Shown: piece after piece, positions 26,350 through 35,416 of the stretch
Layout of the letters: each line of letters opens with the position of its first letter
How positions within the stretch are numbered: the stretch's first letter is position 1
Origin: Roseovarius sp. UBA6217
GTDB taxonomy: Bacteria > Pseudomonadota > Alphaproteobacteria > Rhodobacterales > Rhodobacteraceae
Direction of reading: 5' to 3'
DNA: 45,734 nt
Assembly (NCBI GenBank): GCA_002421985.1
Contig: DISF01000011.1
Span: 1 to 45,734, forward strand
Notes under the pieces: generated by a model
Database searches by the model: none
The model's input: the letters and a program-made list of their open reading frames with translations, nothing else
Told to the model about the DNA's origin: nothing
Translations under genes and position numbers: made by a program

Positions 26350-27174
26350 GTGATGAACGCGGGAACGCAAAACGGGCACGTCGCGATCAGCAAGGAACGC
26401 CATGGCGGGCGGTTCTGGCGGCGCTTTGCGTCCTATGGCTTTGCCCGCGATCACCACAGCGTGCCCATCGTCCTGGCAGAGCTGGACCCGGCCGCCAGCG
26501 CCTTTCCCATCGTATTCCGCGCCACCGCAACCGGCACCGTGGAGCCGCACGCGCTCTTGCACCTGCACGCGGGCGAGCCGTCGCCCTTTGTGACCCAGGA
26601 TGGCACATGGCGCGGCACCTATGTGCCCTCGATCCTGCGCGCGCATCCCTTTGCCGCCAGCCCGGCCGGGGCGGGGGGCGAAATGGCGCTGCTGGTGGAC
26701 GAGGCCAGCGGCCTGATAACCGACGATTCCCGCGACGAGCCGTTTTTCGACGACAGCGGCGCGCCCTCGGGGGCGCTTGAACAGGTGATCGCGTTTTTTC
26801 GCACCCGCGCGCAATCGGAACTGGCGACGCAAACCGCCTGCGCCGCGTTGCAGGCGGCGGGGCTTCTGCGCCCGCTCGATCCCCTGCCGGGGATGAGCGA
26901 AAGCGATGCTGCGGGGTGTCTTGCCATTGATGCCGGCGCGCTCGAAGCGATCGACGACACCGCCCTGCCCGGCCTGTGGCACAGCGGGGCGTTGCGGCTT
27001 GCCCATGCGCATCGCGTATCGCTCTGCCATGCCGGATGGATGGCGCGGGCCCTGCGCGCGGGGGCGGATGTCACACCGCGCGCGCCCGGCCCCGCCGCCG
27101 GCCCGACCGCCAATCTCTCGAGCTTTCTGGATGCGCTCGCGGATGCGCAGGATCACGACAGGGGCACGAGATGA
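26350..27174 (+). CDS. SapC family protein
   Basis: This 274-residue protein has the SapC-family core: HGGRFWRRFASYGFARDHHS and VPIVLAELDPAASAFPIVF (about residues 18-58), followed by the TYVPSILRAHPFA and MALLVDEASGLI blocks. In Campylobacter fetus, SapC belongs to the S-layer locus; its molecular role is not established. The GTG at 26350 is 9 bases after GGGGGAA and is followed directly by an ATG, so either could be the start. The stop overlaps the start of the TolC-like gene (ATGA). Its conserved place between an adhesin and its exporter suggests a part in making or presenting the surface protein; this is inference. Confidence 0.85.
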   Translation: MMNAGTQNGHVAISKERHGGRFWRRFASYGFARDHHSVPIVLAELDPAASAFPIVFRATATGTVEPHALLHLHAGEPSPFVTQDGTWRGTYVPSILRAHPFAASPAGAGGEMALLVDEASGLITDDSRDEPFFDDSGAPSGALEQVIAFFRTRAQSELATQTACAALQAAGLLRPLDPLPGMSESDAAGCLAIDAGALEAIDDTALPGLWHSGALRLAHAHRVSLCHAGWMARALRAGADVTPRAPGPAAGPTANLSSFLDALADAQDHDRGTR

Positions 27175-28496
27175 CCGCATATCCCAAGGCATCCCTCGCG
27201 GTCATGCTCTGCCTCGCGCTCGCTGCCTGCGCCAAGCAGCCCGACCTTGCACCGGTGGCCGCAAGCCTTGAGCCGGGCACGGCGGGGCTGGGCGCAAAAC
27301 GGGTGCCAGACACGATCGCGCGCGGCCCGTTCGGCCAGCATATCGCCCGCGCGGTCTTGGCCGATCCCGCGATCAGCCGCAGCGCCGCCGATATCCGCGC
27401 CGCCCGCGCCGACAAGCGTGCCGCCGACGGGGCCTATCGCCCCGATCTCAACGTCGGCCTGAGGGCACAGACCAATCTCGACAGCAACCTCGATGACAAT
27501 GTCGGCCCGTTCGTGCGCGTCTCGCAGCTTGTCTATGACGCCGGGGCCGCGCGCGCGGATCAGACCTCCGCCGAGGCGCGCGTGTTGCAAAGCCGCGCGC
27601 AACAGGTCGAGACCGGCGCGCGCGTCACGCTCGAGGCGGTCGAGGTCTACAAGCGCCTGCTGTCCAACCGCCGCCTGGTCGCCATCGCCGAGGAAAACCT
27701 GCAGGTGCTGCGCGGCTTTGCCGATCAGATCGCGGAGCGTGTGAGGCGCGGCGCGGGCTCTGCCGCCGACGATCTGACCGCGCAGAGCCGCGTCGCCGAC
27801 GCCGAGACGCAACGCGCCGATGCACAGGCCCGGCTGGAACAGGCCGAGGCCGCGTTCCGCCGCCTCTTCACCGAGATCCCGGCCAGCCTGCCGCCGCCCG
27901 TCAAGGCCCCGCCCCTGCCCGCGGGCGAGGCCGATGTGCTCGACCAAAGCCCGCGTTTGCGCGCCGTCAATGCAAGGCTCAAGGCCGCCGAGGCCGATCT
28001 TCTGGCCGCCCGCGCCCGCCGCAAACCGGGGGTGGAGCTGGGCGCAACCGGGCAGCAGGATTCGGGCGACACCGATGTGGCGTTCGACATCTCGCTCAAT
28101 TATAGCCTCGACACGCGGGGAGAACGCCGCGCCGCCGTTGACGCCGCCGAGGCCCGCCTTGAGGCCGCACAGGCCGAACGCGATGCGCTTGCGCGCGAGG
28201 TGCGCGAGGCGCTGGCCTTTGTGCGCACCGATCAGACAGCGGGCGAGGCGCGGGTGATCGCCGCGCGTCAGGCCGTGGCCAGCAACGCCGCCAGCGTCGA
28301 TGCCGCGCGCGAACAGTTCAGCATCGGTCGCCGCAGCATGGTGGATCTGCTGGATGCGCAGCGCGATTACGTGCGCGCCGAGGAAACGCTCATTCGCGCC
28401 GAGCTTGACCGCTTCCTCACCGATTACGCGGCGCTCGCGCTGACCGGCGACATCCTCGACGTGTTCGACATCACCCTGCCCGAGGTAGCGAAATGA
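27171..28496 (+). CDS. TolC-family outer-membrane channel lipoprotein
   Basis: This 441-residue protein is the predicted outer-membrane exit duct of the type I secretion system. A lipoprotein signal ends in LALAACAKQ, with lipidation expected at the cysteine near residue 20. Two OEP repeats of long alanine-rich helices follow. The first includes GPFVRVSQLVYDAGAARADQ and ERVRRGAGSAADDLTAQSRV (about 115-230), and the second EQFSIGRRSMVDLLDAQRDY (about 380-400). Its start overlaps the sapC stop and its stop overlaps the exporter start, both as ATGA junctions. Such coupling, and the absence of a second tolC in the window, support a dedicated LapE-like role. Confidence 0.93.
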   Translation: MTAYPKASLAVMLCLALAACAKQPDLAPVAASLEPGTAGLGAKRVPDTIARGPFGQHIARAVLADPAISRSAADIRAARADKRAADGAYRPDLNVGLRAQTNLDSNLDDNVGPFVRVSQLVYDAGAARADQTSAEARVLQSRAQQVETGARVTLEAVEVYKRLLSNRRLVAIAEENLQVLRGFADQIAERVRRGAGSAADDLTAQSRVADAETQRADAQARLEQAEAAFRRLFTEIPASLPPPVKAPPLPAGEADVLDQSPRLRAVNARLKAAEADLLAARARRKPGVELGATGQQDSGDTDVAFDISLNYSLDTRGERRAAVDAAEARLEAAQAERDALAREVREALAFVRTDQTAGEARVIAARQAVASNAASVDAAREQFSIGRRSMVDLLDAQRDYVRAEETLIRAELDRFLTDYAALALTGDILDVFDITLPEVAK

Positions 28497-30670
28497 GCAC
28501 GCCCGACACCGCTCCCCGCGTCGTGCCGCTCGACCGCGAGGCGCGCAGCCGCCCCGACGAGACATCGCCGCTCGAGGCCTGCCTGTTGCACGCAGCTGCG
28601 TCGCTCGACCGTCCGATGACGCTGGCGGCGCTTCATGCGGTGCAAAGCTCCGATGCGACCGGCTCGCTTGGCGTGCGCGAGGCGATCACGGCGGCAGAGC
28701 GCGCGGGGATGCAGGCGGCGTTCGGCGCGCGCAAACTGCGCGATTTCGACAGCAGCCTCATCCCCGCGATCCTGTTGCTGGAGGGCGAGCGCGCGGTGGT
28801 CCTGCACGGCGTGGGCAAGGACGGGCAATTGGCCATTTACGATCCCCTTCTGGGCGAGGGGCTGGGCGAGATCGCCCGAGGTGATCTTGACGCGCTTTAC
28901 ACCGGCTATGCGATCCTGCTGCGCCGCGAGCATCGCGAGGACATCCTCGCCACTTCCGAGGGGCGGCGCGGTCATTGGTTCTGGTCTGCGCTGGCGGCCA
29001 ATCGCTGGTCTTATACGCAGGTTTTGCTGGCCGCTGTTCTGGCCAACTTTCTTGGCCTCACCACCTCGATCTTCATCATGGTGGTCTATGACCGCGTGCT
29101 GCCCAACGAGGCGACCGAATCGCTTATTGCGCTCACCCTTGGCGTGGGCATCGCGCTACTCTTTGATTTCCTGATAAAAAACCTGCGCGCAGGTTTCATC
29201 GACCGCGCCGGGCAGCGCGCCGACATGGTGATGGGGCGGCGCATTTTCGACCAGCTTCTCGATATGCAGATGCGCGCGCGCAAGGGCTCTACCGGGGCGC
29301 TCGCCAGCACGCTGCGCGAGTTCGAGACGCTGCGCGATTTCTTTACCTCGGCCACGCTCGTGGCGGTGGTCGATCTGCCCTTCATCATGCTGTTCATCGG
29401 GGTGATCTGGCTGATCGGCGGCCCGCTTGCGCTTGTGCCCGCCATCGCGGTGCCGGTGGTTCTGATCGTGGGCCTTGCCGTGCAGCCGGTGCTGGCGCGG
29501 CTGGCCGAGCAGAGCTTCAAGGACGGGCAATCCAAACAGGGCGTGCTGGTGGAAACGGTGTCGGGGCTGGAAACGATCAAGGCCACCGGGGCCGCCCGCC
29601 GGATGCGCGCCCGCTGGGAAGACGCGATCTCGCGTCAATCCGAGCACGGGACGCGCGCGCGCGGCGTCACGCAACTGGCGATGAACGCCACCGCCTTTAC
29701 CCAGCAGGTGGCGCAGGTGATGATCGTCTTTTACGGCGTCTTCCTGATTACCGCCGGAGAGGCCAGCATGGGCGCGCTGATTGCCAGCGTGATCCTGACC
29801 GGCCGCGCGCTGGCCCCGCTGGCGCAACTGGCGCAGACGCTCACCCGGCTCAATCAGGCGCGCAGTTCCTACCGCAGCCTTGATGCCCTGATGCGCGCCG
29901 ACAGCGAACGCCCCGAGGGGCGGCACTGGATCAGCCGCCCGCGCCTTGATGGGCGTATCCGCTTTGACGATGTGCATTTCACCTATCCCGACCAGATGAC
30001 CGCCGCGCTCAAGGGCGTCAGTTTCACCATCCAGCCCGGCGAAAAGGTGGCCATTCTTGGCCGGATCGGATCGGGCAAAAGCACGGTCGCGCGGCTTTTG
30101 CTGGGGCTTTATGCGCCGGACAAGGGCGCGGTGCTGGTGGATGATACCGATATTCGCCAGATTGATCCCGGCGATCTGCGGCGCAATATCGGCGCGGTGT
30201 TGCAGGATGTGTGGCTTTTTTCCGGCACGGTGCGTGAGAATATCGCCATCGGCGCGCGCCGCCCGCGCGATGCCGATATCCTCGAGGCCGCGCGCATCGC
30301 GGGCGTCGAGGATTTCGTGGCCAAGCACCCGTCGGGCTATGACCTGATGCTCGCCGAACGCGGCGAGGGGCTTTCTGGCGGGCAGAAACAGGCGATCACG
30401 CTGGCCCGCGCGCTGGTGGGGCAACCGCCGGTTTTGTTGCTGGATGAACCCACGAGCGCGATGGACGTGCAAAACGAGCGCGACGTGATCGCCCGCCTCA
30501 AGACCGAGGCGCAGGGGCGCACCCTCATCGTCATCACCCATCGCACCAGCCTGCTGGAGCTTGTGGACCGGGTCATCGTGATCGAGGACGGGCGCGTGGG
30601 CATGGATGGCGACAAGTCGATCCTCGCGCGTGCCGCGCGACAGGCCGCAGGGGGCAAGGATGGCGCGTGA
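28493..30670 (+). CDS. Type I secretion ABC permease/ATPase (LapB/LssB type)
   Basis: This 725-residue inner-membrane exporter powers one-step secretion. Residues 20-140 form a degenerate C39-like domain (PLEACLLHAAASLDRP). The histidine normally preceding the VVL strand is replaced by arginine (ERAVVLHG), so it probably docks substrate and does not cleave it. Membrane segments cover about 165-435. The nucleotide-binding domain has Walker A GRIGSGKST (about 523), signature LSGGQKQ (about 627) and Walker B VLLLDEPTSAMD (about 645), followed by an H-loop (ITHRTSL). It overlaps the TolC-like gene by 4 bp and the adaptor gene by 11 bp. The likely cargo is the adhesin and perhaps the three dockerin-like tailed proteins. 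Confidence 0.95.
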   Translation: MSTPDTAPRVVPLDREARSRPDETSPLEACLLHAAASLDRPMTLAALHAVQSSDATGSLGVREAITAAERAGMQAAFGARKLRDFDSSLIPAILLLEGERAVVLHGVGKDGQLAIYDPLLGEGLGEIARGDLDALYTGYAILLRREHREDILATSEGRRGHWFWSALAANRWSYTQVLLAAVLANFLGLTTSIFIMVVYDRVLPNEATESLIALTLGVGIALLFDFLIKNLRAGFIDRAGQRADMVMGRRIFDQLLDMQMRARKGSTGALASTLREFETLRDFFTSATLVAVVDLPFIMLFIGVIWLIGGPLALVPAIAVPVVLIVGLAVQPVLARLAEQSFKDGQSKQGVLVETVSGLETIKATGAARRMRARWEDAISRQSEHGTRARGVTQLAMNATAFTQQVAQVMIVFYGVFLITAGEASMGALIASVILTGRALAPLAQLAQTLTRLNQARSSYRSLDALMRADSERPEGRHWISRPRLDGRIRFDDVHFTYPDQMTAALKGVSFTIQPGEKVAILGRIGSGKSTVARLLLGLYAPDKGAVLVDDTDIRQIDPGDLRRNIGAVLQDVWLFSGTVRENIAIGARRPRDADILEAARIAGVEDFVAKHPSGYDLMLAERGEGLSGGQKQAITLARALVGQPPVLLLDEPTSAMDVQNERDVIARLKTEAQGRTLIVITHRTSLLELVDRVIVIEDGRVGMDGDKSILARAARQAAGGKDGA

Positions 30671-31970
30671 CCACGATCTTGACCGGCTGGCACGTGAAAT
30701 GCGCGGGCGCTCGCCGCTGCGCGGCTCGATCCTGCTGTTCACCATTCTCGCCTTTCTGCTCATCGCCGTGATCTGGGCCGCCAATACCGAGATCGACGAC
30801 GTGACCCGCGCCGAGGGGCGGATCGTGCCCTCGGCTTCGGTGCAGGTGATCGAGGCGGCGGAACCGGGAGTGCTGCAATCGCTGCATGTCAAGGAGGGGC
30901 AGGTTGTCGAGAAGGGCGACCTTTTGATGGAGTTGGACGGCACGCTGCTTGACAGCCAACTGGATCAGGAACAGCAGCGCGCCTTTGGCCTGATGGCCCG
31001 GATCGAGCGGTTGCAGGCGGAAATCGACGGCACCGATCTGGCCTTCAGCCCCGATCTGGCCGCGCGCGCGGCGGATGTGGTCAAGTCTGAGACCGCGCTC
31101 TATCGCGGGCGGCAGGCCGAATTGCAGGCAGAGATCGACATTCTCGAACGCCAGCGCTTGCAGCGGCAACAGGAATACGAGGAAGGGCTGGTGGATCGCC
31201 AGACCGCGCAGGAAACCCTCGCTGTGCTGACCGAGGAACGCGACATGATGACGCCGCTGGTCGAGCGGGGGATGGAACCTGCGACCACGCTTTTGACGCT
31301 GCGCCGGTCGGAGGCCGAATGGCGCGGTCGCGAGGTGCGCGCAGGTGCCTCGCTCACCCGGCTGCAATCGGCGCTCGATGAGATCGACGACCGCATCGCC
31401 GCGCAACGCAGCCGCCATCGCAGCGCGGCGCTGACCGATCTGGCCACCGCGACGGCGGAACTGGCGGCGCTCAAGCCCTCCCTGCCCGCGCTTGAGAACC
31501 GGGCCGCGCGCTCGCGGCTCTATGCGCCGGTGCGCGGCATCGTCAACCGCATCCACAAGCCCACCCTGGGCGCGATGGCACGCCCCGGCGAGCAACTGAT
31601 CGAGATCGTGCCGCTTGATGATACGCTGCTGGTCGAGGCCTATGTGCGCCCCGACGACATCGCCTTTCTCCATCCCGGCCAGCCCGCCAAGGTGAAAATC
31701 ACCGCCTATGATTCCTCGCGCTACGGCAGTCTCTCGGGCGAGATCGTGCGCATCGGTGCCGACACGATCACTCGGTCGGAACGCAGCGAAGAAGAGGTCT
31801 TCGTCGTGGAAATCCGCACCACCGACACGATCCTCGATGCCGATGGCGTCGAGGTGGAAATCATGCCCGGCATGGTCGCTCAGGCCGATATTCTCGCCGG
31901 GCGCAAGACCGTGCTCGACTACATCCTGCGCCCCGTGATCCGGGTCAAGGAGCGCGCCCTGCGCGACTGA
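30660..31970 (+). CDS. HlyD-family type I secretion adaptor (LapC-like)
   Basis: This 436-residue membrane-fusion protein links the ABC exporter to the TolC-like channel. A single transmembrane helix near residues 25-44 (ILLFTILAFLLIAVIWAANT) is followed by a biotinyl-lipoyl half motif (EAAEPGVLQSLHVKEGQVVEKG). A long coiled-coil covers about 95-290, then the second lipoyl half (YAPVRGIVNRIHKPTLGAM) and a beta-barrel domain ending in the family pattern GMVAQADILAGRKTVLDYIL. GGGGCAAGG lies directly upstream of the ATG, which is inside the end of the exporter gene. An earlier in-frame start would only add exporter-overlapping sequence. Confidence 0.95.
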   Translation: MARDHDLDRLAREMRGRSPLRGSILLFTILAFLLIAVIWAANTEIDDVTRAEGRIVPSASVQVIEAAEPGVLQSLHVKEGQVVEKGDLLMELDGTLLDSQLDQEQQRAFGLMARIERLQAEIDGTDLAFSPDLAARAADVVKSETALYRGRQAELQAEIDILERQRLQRQQEYEEGLVDRQTAQETLAVLTEERDMMTPLVERGMEPATTLLTLRRSEAEWRGREVRAGASLTRLQSALDEIDDRIAAQRSRHRSAALTDLATATAELAALKPSLPALENRAARSRLYAPVRGIVNRIHKPTLGAMARPGEQLIEIVPLDDTLLVEAYVRPDDIAFLHPGQPAKVKITAYDSSRYGSLSGEIVRIGADTITRSERSEEEVFVVEIRTTDTILDADGVEVEIMPGMVAQADILAGRKTVLDYILRPVIRVKERALRD

Positions 31971-32113
31971 CGGGCGCGGGCAAAACCCTTGGAACCTGAT
32001 GGCGGGACAGCATTCCGACTCGGGAGCCGATTCGGCGACCTGCCACGTTTTGCCCATTCCCGAAACCGGGGTGACGCGCGCCAAAAAGCGCGCGCCATGA
32101 TGGCTGTGACAGA
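31971..32113. terminator. Structured convergent 3' region after the secretion operon
   Basis: Several nested repeats fill this 143-bp gap. A CGCGCGC/GCGCGCG stem with a CAAAAA loop lies at 32075-32094. An imperfect hairpin CCGACTCGG-GAG-CCGATTCGG lies at 32015-32035. Distant arms GGGCAAAAC (31978-31986) and GTTTTGCCC (32047-32055) could enclose it. This probably serves as a bidirectional end for the exporter mRNA and the convergent molybdoenzyme mRNA. No T-run is present. Confidence 0.45.
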
Positions 32114-34288
32114 TCAGGCCAGCCCGTAACGCGAAAACGGCAATTCGCGCACCGCTTTGCCGGTCGCCCGGCGAACGGCATTGGCCACGGCGGGGCCTAT
32201 GGGCGGTGTGCCCGGCTCGCCTATGCCGGTCGGGGCCTCGGTCGATTGGACGATATGGACATCCACCTGCGGCATGTCGCTGATCCGCAGCGGTGTGTAG
32301 TCATAGAAGTTCGACTGGTTCACCTCGCCGTCGGTCAGGGTGATTTCCTCGCGCAGGATCGCCGAGAGCCCGTAGCCCAGACCGCCTTCGATCTGCGCCT
32401 CGATATTCGAGGGGTTGATCGGCACACCGCAATCGACACCGCAGGTCACACGCTCGACCTTGATCGTGCCGTCCTCGCGGATGCGAATATCGGCGATCTC
32501 GGCGACGTAGGAGCCAAAGCTTTTGTGCACCGCAATGCCCCGTGTCAGCCCGTCCGGCACCGCCCCGGCCTTTTCGACCGCCAGTTCCAGCACGCCGCGC
32601 GCGCGCGGATCGGTCAGGTAGCGCAGGCGAAATTCTACCGGATCAGCCCCCGCCGCCTCGGCCAACTCATCCATGATCGTCTCGACCACATAGGCCGTGT
32701 GCGTATGCCCGACCGAGCGCCACCACAGCACGGGAACCCCGACGCGCGGATGATGGACATCGACCGACCAGCCGGGGATGCTGTAGGGAGAATGCGCGCC
32801 AAGGCCTTCGACCGAGGAGGCATCGACGCCATCCTTGACCATGAACTGCTCGAACGCGGTGCCGATAGCGATACCCTGCCCGACCACGCGCTGCGTCCAC
32901 GAGGTGATGTTGCCGTCCGCGTCAAGCGCGGCGCGCACGCGGTGCATGTGCATGGGCCGGTAATAGCCGCCGCGCACATCGTCCTCGCGCGTCCAGACCA
33001 GCTTGATCGGGCGGGCCTCGCCATGCGCCTCAAGCCATGCCTTGGCGATCATCGAAGCTTCGGCCACATAATGGCTGTCATAGATCGCACGACGCCCGAA
33101 CGAGCCACCGCCCCAAAGGGTGTTGATCCTGACCGCCGTAGGGTCAATTCCAAGCCCTTGTGCCCCGATGGTCTGGTCCAGGGTCTGGATCTGCGATCCG
33201 GTCCAGAATGTCGCCTCACGCCCGTCAAAAAGAACGGTCACGTCGATCGGCTCCATCGGCGTATGCGCGAGATAGGGGAAGAAATAATCGGCTTCGATCA
33301 CTTTCGCTTCTTCAGCCGGTGATGCGGCGGCCTCTTCGAAAACTGTGCCGTCCTGATCCAGAAGCGCGGCATATTCGGCGCGCAAGTCTTCCGTTCCCCG
33401 GTTTTCGGCCTGCGCGAAATCCCACTCGGCAGAGAGCGCGTCGCGGGCTTGTATCGCCTGCCAGGTTGAGTCTGCGATCACGGTGGCCCGGTCGGGCAGG
33501 CGGATCACGTCTATCACGCCGGGCATCAAACGCGCCTGCGCGTCATCCAGCCCGGCCAATACGCCGCCAAAGCGCGGGCTGCGCAGGCTGACGGCATAGG
33601 CCAGCCCGTCCAGTGCCACATCCATCCCGAACATGCCGATCGCACCTTTGGTCTTGCGCGCCACGTCCACACGGGGGAACGACTTGCCGATATAGACCCA
33701 CTGATCCGGCGTCTTGAGCGTCACGCTGTCGGGCACGCTCTGCCCGGCTGCGGCTTCGGCCATATCGCCCAGGCTGGCCGTCCTTGACCCGTCAGTGATC
33801 TGGCCACCCGAAATCGTGATGCTGGACGGCGAAACGCCCCAGCGCTCGGCCGCCGCGGACACCAGCATGGCGCGCGCCGTGGCGCCTGCCTCGCGGTATT
33901 GCTGCCAGGAGTTGGCCATCGCAGTTGACCCGCCCGTGCCCTGCACACCCAAAAGAGTATTGGCATAGAGGCCGGTATTGGCGGGGGCGAATTCCGTTGT
34001 CACCTGTGCCGCATCCGCATCAAGCTCATCTGCCACCAGCGTGGCAAGCCCGGTGGCCGTTCCCTGCCCCTTGTCCAGATGCTTGACGATCACCACCACG
34101 GTGTTGTCGGGACGGATGTGCACGAAAGGCGTGGCCAGACCGTCTGTGCCAGCTTGTGCCGCCGCTGCGGTCGGCCGAAGCGCACCGCCCAGAATGAGGC
34201 CACCCGCCGCGCCTGCGCTCAATTTAAGAAAGCCCCGGCGCGTCGTGCCCGTTGGAGGGACGGCCTGTGAGATAATCCTGTTCAGCAT
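32114..34288 (-). CDS. Molybdopterin-binding subunit, isoquinoline 1-oxidoreductase beta type
   Basis: This 724-residue large subunit of a xanthine-dehydrogenase-family hydroxylase carries the Mo-cytosine-dinucleotide cofactor. A twin-arginine signal (TTRRGFLKLSAGAAGG, arginines at 17-18) predicts folded export by Tat, typical of the IorB group. Visible cofactor-contact blocks are KGQGTATGLATLVADEL (about 65), WGGGSFGRRAIYDSHYVAEA (about 410) and the C-terminal GIGEPGTPPIGPAVANA, whose glutamate is the expected catalytic base. HTPMEPIDVTV and WWRSVGHTHTAYVVE are further family blocks. It follows the [2Fe-2S] subunit gene by one base. The natural substrate (N-heterocycle or aldehyde) cannot be told. 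An upstream reading-frame extension overlaps the [2Fe-2S] gene and is rejected. Confidence 0.92.
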   Translation of the reverse strand: MLNRIISQAVPPTGTTRRGFLKLSAGAAGGLILGGALRPTAAAAQAGTDGLATPFVHIRPDNTVVVIVKHLDKGQGTATGLATLVADELDADAAQVTTEFAPANTGLYANTLLGVQGTGGSTAMANSWQQYREAGATARAMLVSAAAERWGVSPSSITISGGQITDGSRTASLGDMAEAAAGQSVPDSVTLKTPDQWVYIGKSFPRVDVARKTKGAIGMFGMDVALDGLAYAVSLRSPRFGGVLAGLDDAQARLMPGVIDVIRLPDRATVIADSTWQAIQARDALSAEWDFAQAENRGTEDLRAEYAALLDQDGTVFEEAAASPAEEAKVIEADYFFPYLAHTPMEPIDVTVLFDGREATFWTGSQIQTLDQTIGAQGLGIDPTAVRINTLWGGGSFGRRAIYDSHYVAEASMIAKAWLEAHGEARPIKLVWTREDDVRGGYYRPMHMHRVRAALDADGNITSWTQRVVGQGIAIGTAFEQFMVKDGVDASSVEGLGAHSPYSIPGWSVDVHHPRVGVPVLWWRSVGHTHTAYVVETIMDELAEAAGADPVEFRLRYLTDPRARGVLELAVEKAGAVPDGLTRGIAVHKSFGSYVAEIADIRIREDGTIKVERVTCGVDCGVPINPSNIEAQIEGGLGYGLSAILREEITLTDGEVNQSNFYDYTPLRISDMPQVDVHIVQSTEAPTGIGEPGTPPIGPAVANAVRRATGKAVRELPFSRYGLA

Positions 34289-34289
34289 G

Positions 34290-34748
34290 TCAGCCCTCCA
34301 CAATTTCGGATGCGCGATGGATCGCCTTGCGGATCCGCGCATAGGTGGCACAGCGGCAAAGGTTGCCGTCCATTGCCGCGTCAATGTCTTCGTCGGTTGG
34401 CTTGGGCGTGTCCCGCAACAACGCCGCTGCCGACAGGATCTGACCTGACTGGCAATAGCCGCACTGTGGCACTTCCAACTCGACCCAGGCCGCACGAATA
34501 GCCTCGGTGATCGCGTCTTGCGCGCCCTCGATCGTCGTCACAGTGGCACCGTCAATGTCGCCCAGATAGGTCTGGCAAGAGCGCACAGGCGCACCATCCA
34601 CATTCACCACACATGCGCCGCAGGACGCGACACCGCAGCCGAATTTGGTGCCCGTCAGGCCCAGCTCATCGCGCAGAGCCCACAACAAGGGTGTATCGGC
34701 ACTTGCCGCAATCTCGCGCGGCTCACCGTTCACAGTCAGTTTGATCAT
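34290..34748 (-). CDS. [2Fe-2S] subunit, isoquinoline 1-oxidoreductase alpha type
   Basis: This 152-residue electron-transfer subunit has the usual length for the family. The N-terminal plant-type [2Fe-2S] site is FGCGVASCGACVVN (about residues 36-49) with a further cysteine at SCQTYLG. The C-terminal all-helical domain holds the second cluster, CGYCQSGQ and CRCATYARI. The start MIKLTVNGE has AAGGA about 11 bases upstream. It lacks a signal peptide, so it is probably carried out with the Tat-tagged large subunit. It sits 19 bp after the GST gene and 1 bp before the large-subunit gene, forming one operon. Confidence 0.94.
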   Translation of the reverse strand: MIKLTVNGEPREIAASADTPLLWALRDELGLTGTKFGCGVASCGACVVNVDGAPVRSCQTYLGDIDGATVTTIEGAQDAITEAIRAAWVELEVPQCGYCQSGQILSAAALLRDTPKPTDEDIDAAMDGNLCRCATYARIRKAIHRASEIVEG

Positions 34749-34767
34749 CTTGCGAGTATCCTTTTCT

Positions 34768-35400
34768 TCAGCCAAGGTTCGGGGCAGTGGATGCAAAAAC
34801 GTCATCCGCGCTCACTTTGTCCCACCAGCCCTGCATACCGTCGAGCGACAGGATCGCAGCGCCGTCCTCTGTCATGGCTGCATAGGCCACAAGCGGGCCG
34901 AGCAGATAATCGGCATAGCCGGGCGCATCTCCGGCCAGAAACGGCGCGTCACCCTTGTTTTCCATGACAAGACGGATCAGCTTCTTGGCCTGATCGAGGC
35001 TGGATTGCCGCATCTCCTCATTCTTGCCACCTACCAGGTCGGGAAACAGATGATAGGCCACGAATCCGATGATCGCGCCGTAGCCATAATTGTTGATCAA
35101 CGCCGCATTTTCTTCTGCCTTCGCGCGCTGTTTGGCATCCTTGGGGAACACCGAAGGTTCGGGATTGCGCGCCTCCAGGTAACGGACGATGGCATCGGTT
35201 TCGCGCAGGCGCATCCCGTCGATATCGAGCACCGGCACCTTGCCGAAGGGATGGCGTTCAAGATGCTCGGGCTTTTGGGTTTCGCCTTCCAGAACGTTGA
35301 CGGGCACCTGATCGTAAGCCACGCCCTTGCGCGCCAGCACACAGCGCACCGTGCGCACATAGGTCGAGCCATCAAAGCCGAAGAGAGTCGTCTGGGTCAT
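34768..35400 (-). CDS. Glutathione S-transferase family protein
   Basis: This 210-residue cytosolic protein has a thioredoxin-like N-terminal domain (TTLFGFDGSTYVRTVRCVLARKG, then the cis-proline block GKVPVLDIDG and RETDAIVRYLE, about residues 4-75). An all-helical C-terminal domain follows, with FLAGDAPGYADYLLGPL (about 155-171). SxYVR near residues 10-14 may supply the glutathione-activating hydroxyl. GAGGACAAA precedes the ATG. Its place in the OhrR-like regulated operon suggests a role in detoxifying electrophiles or peroxides, alongside the molybdoenzyme; this is contextual inference. Confidence 0.92.
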   Translation of the reverse strand: MTQTTLFGFDGSTYVRTVRCVLARKGVAYDQVPVNVLEGETQKPEHLERHPFGKVPVLDIDGMRLRETDAIVRYLEARNPEPSVFPKDAKQRAKAEENAALINNYGYGAIIGFVAYHLFPDLVGGKNEEMRQSSLDQAKKLIRLVMENKGDAPFLAGDAPGYADYLLGPLVAYAAMTEDGAAILSLDGMQGWWDKVSADDVFASTAPNLG

Positions 35401-35416
35401 TTTGTCCTCGTTGGTT

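Noticed and set aside
29156..32084. Minus-strand frames of 595 and 503 codons under the exporter and adaptor
   Set aside because: The plus strand has Walker motifs, lipoyl motifs and coupled starts; the minus frames have none.
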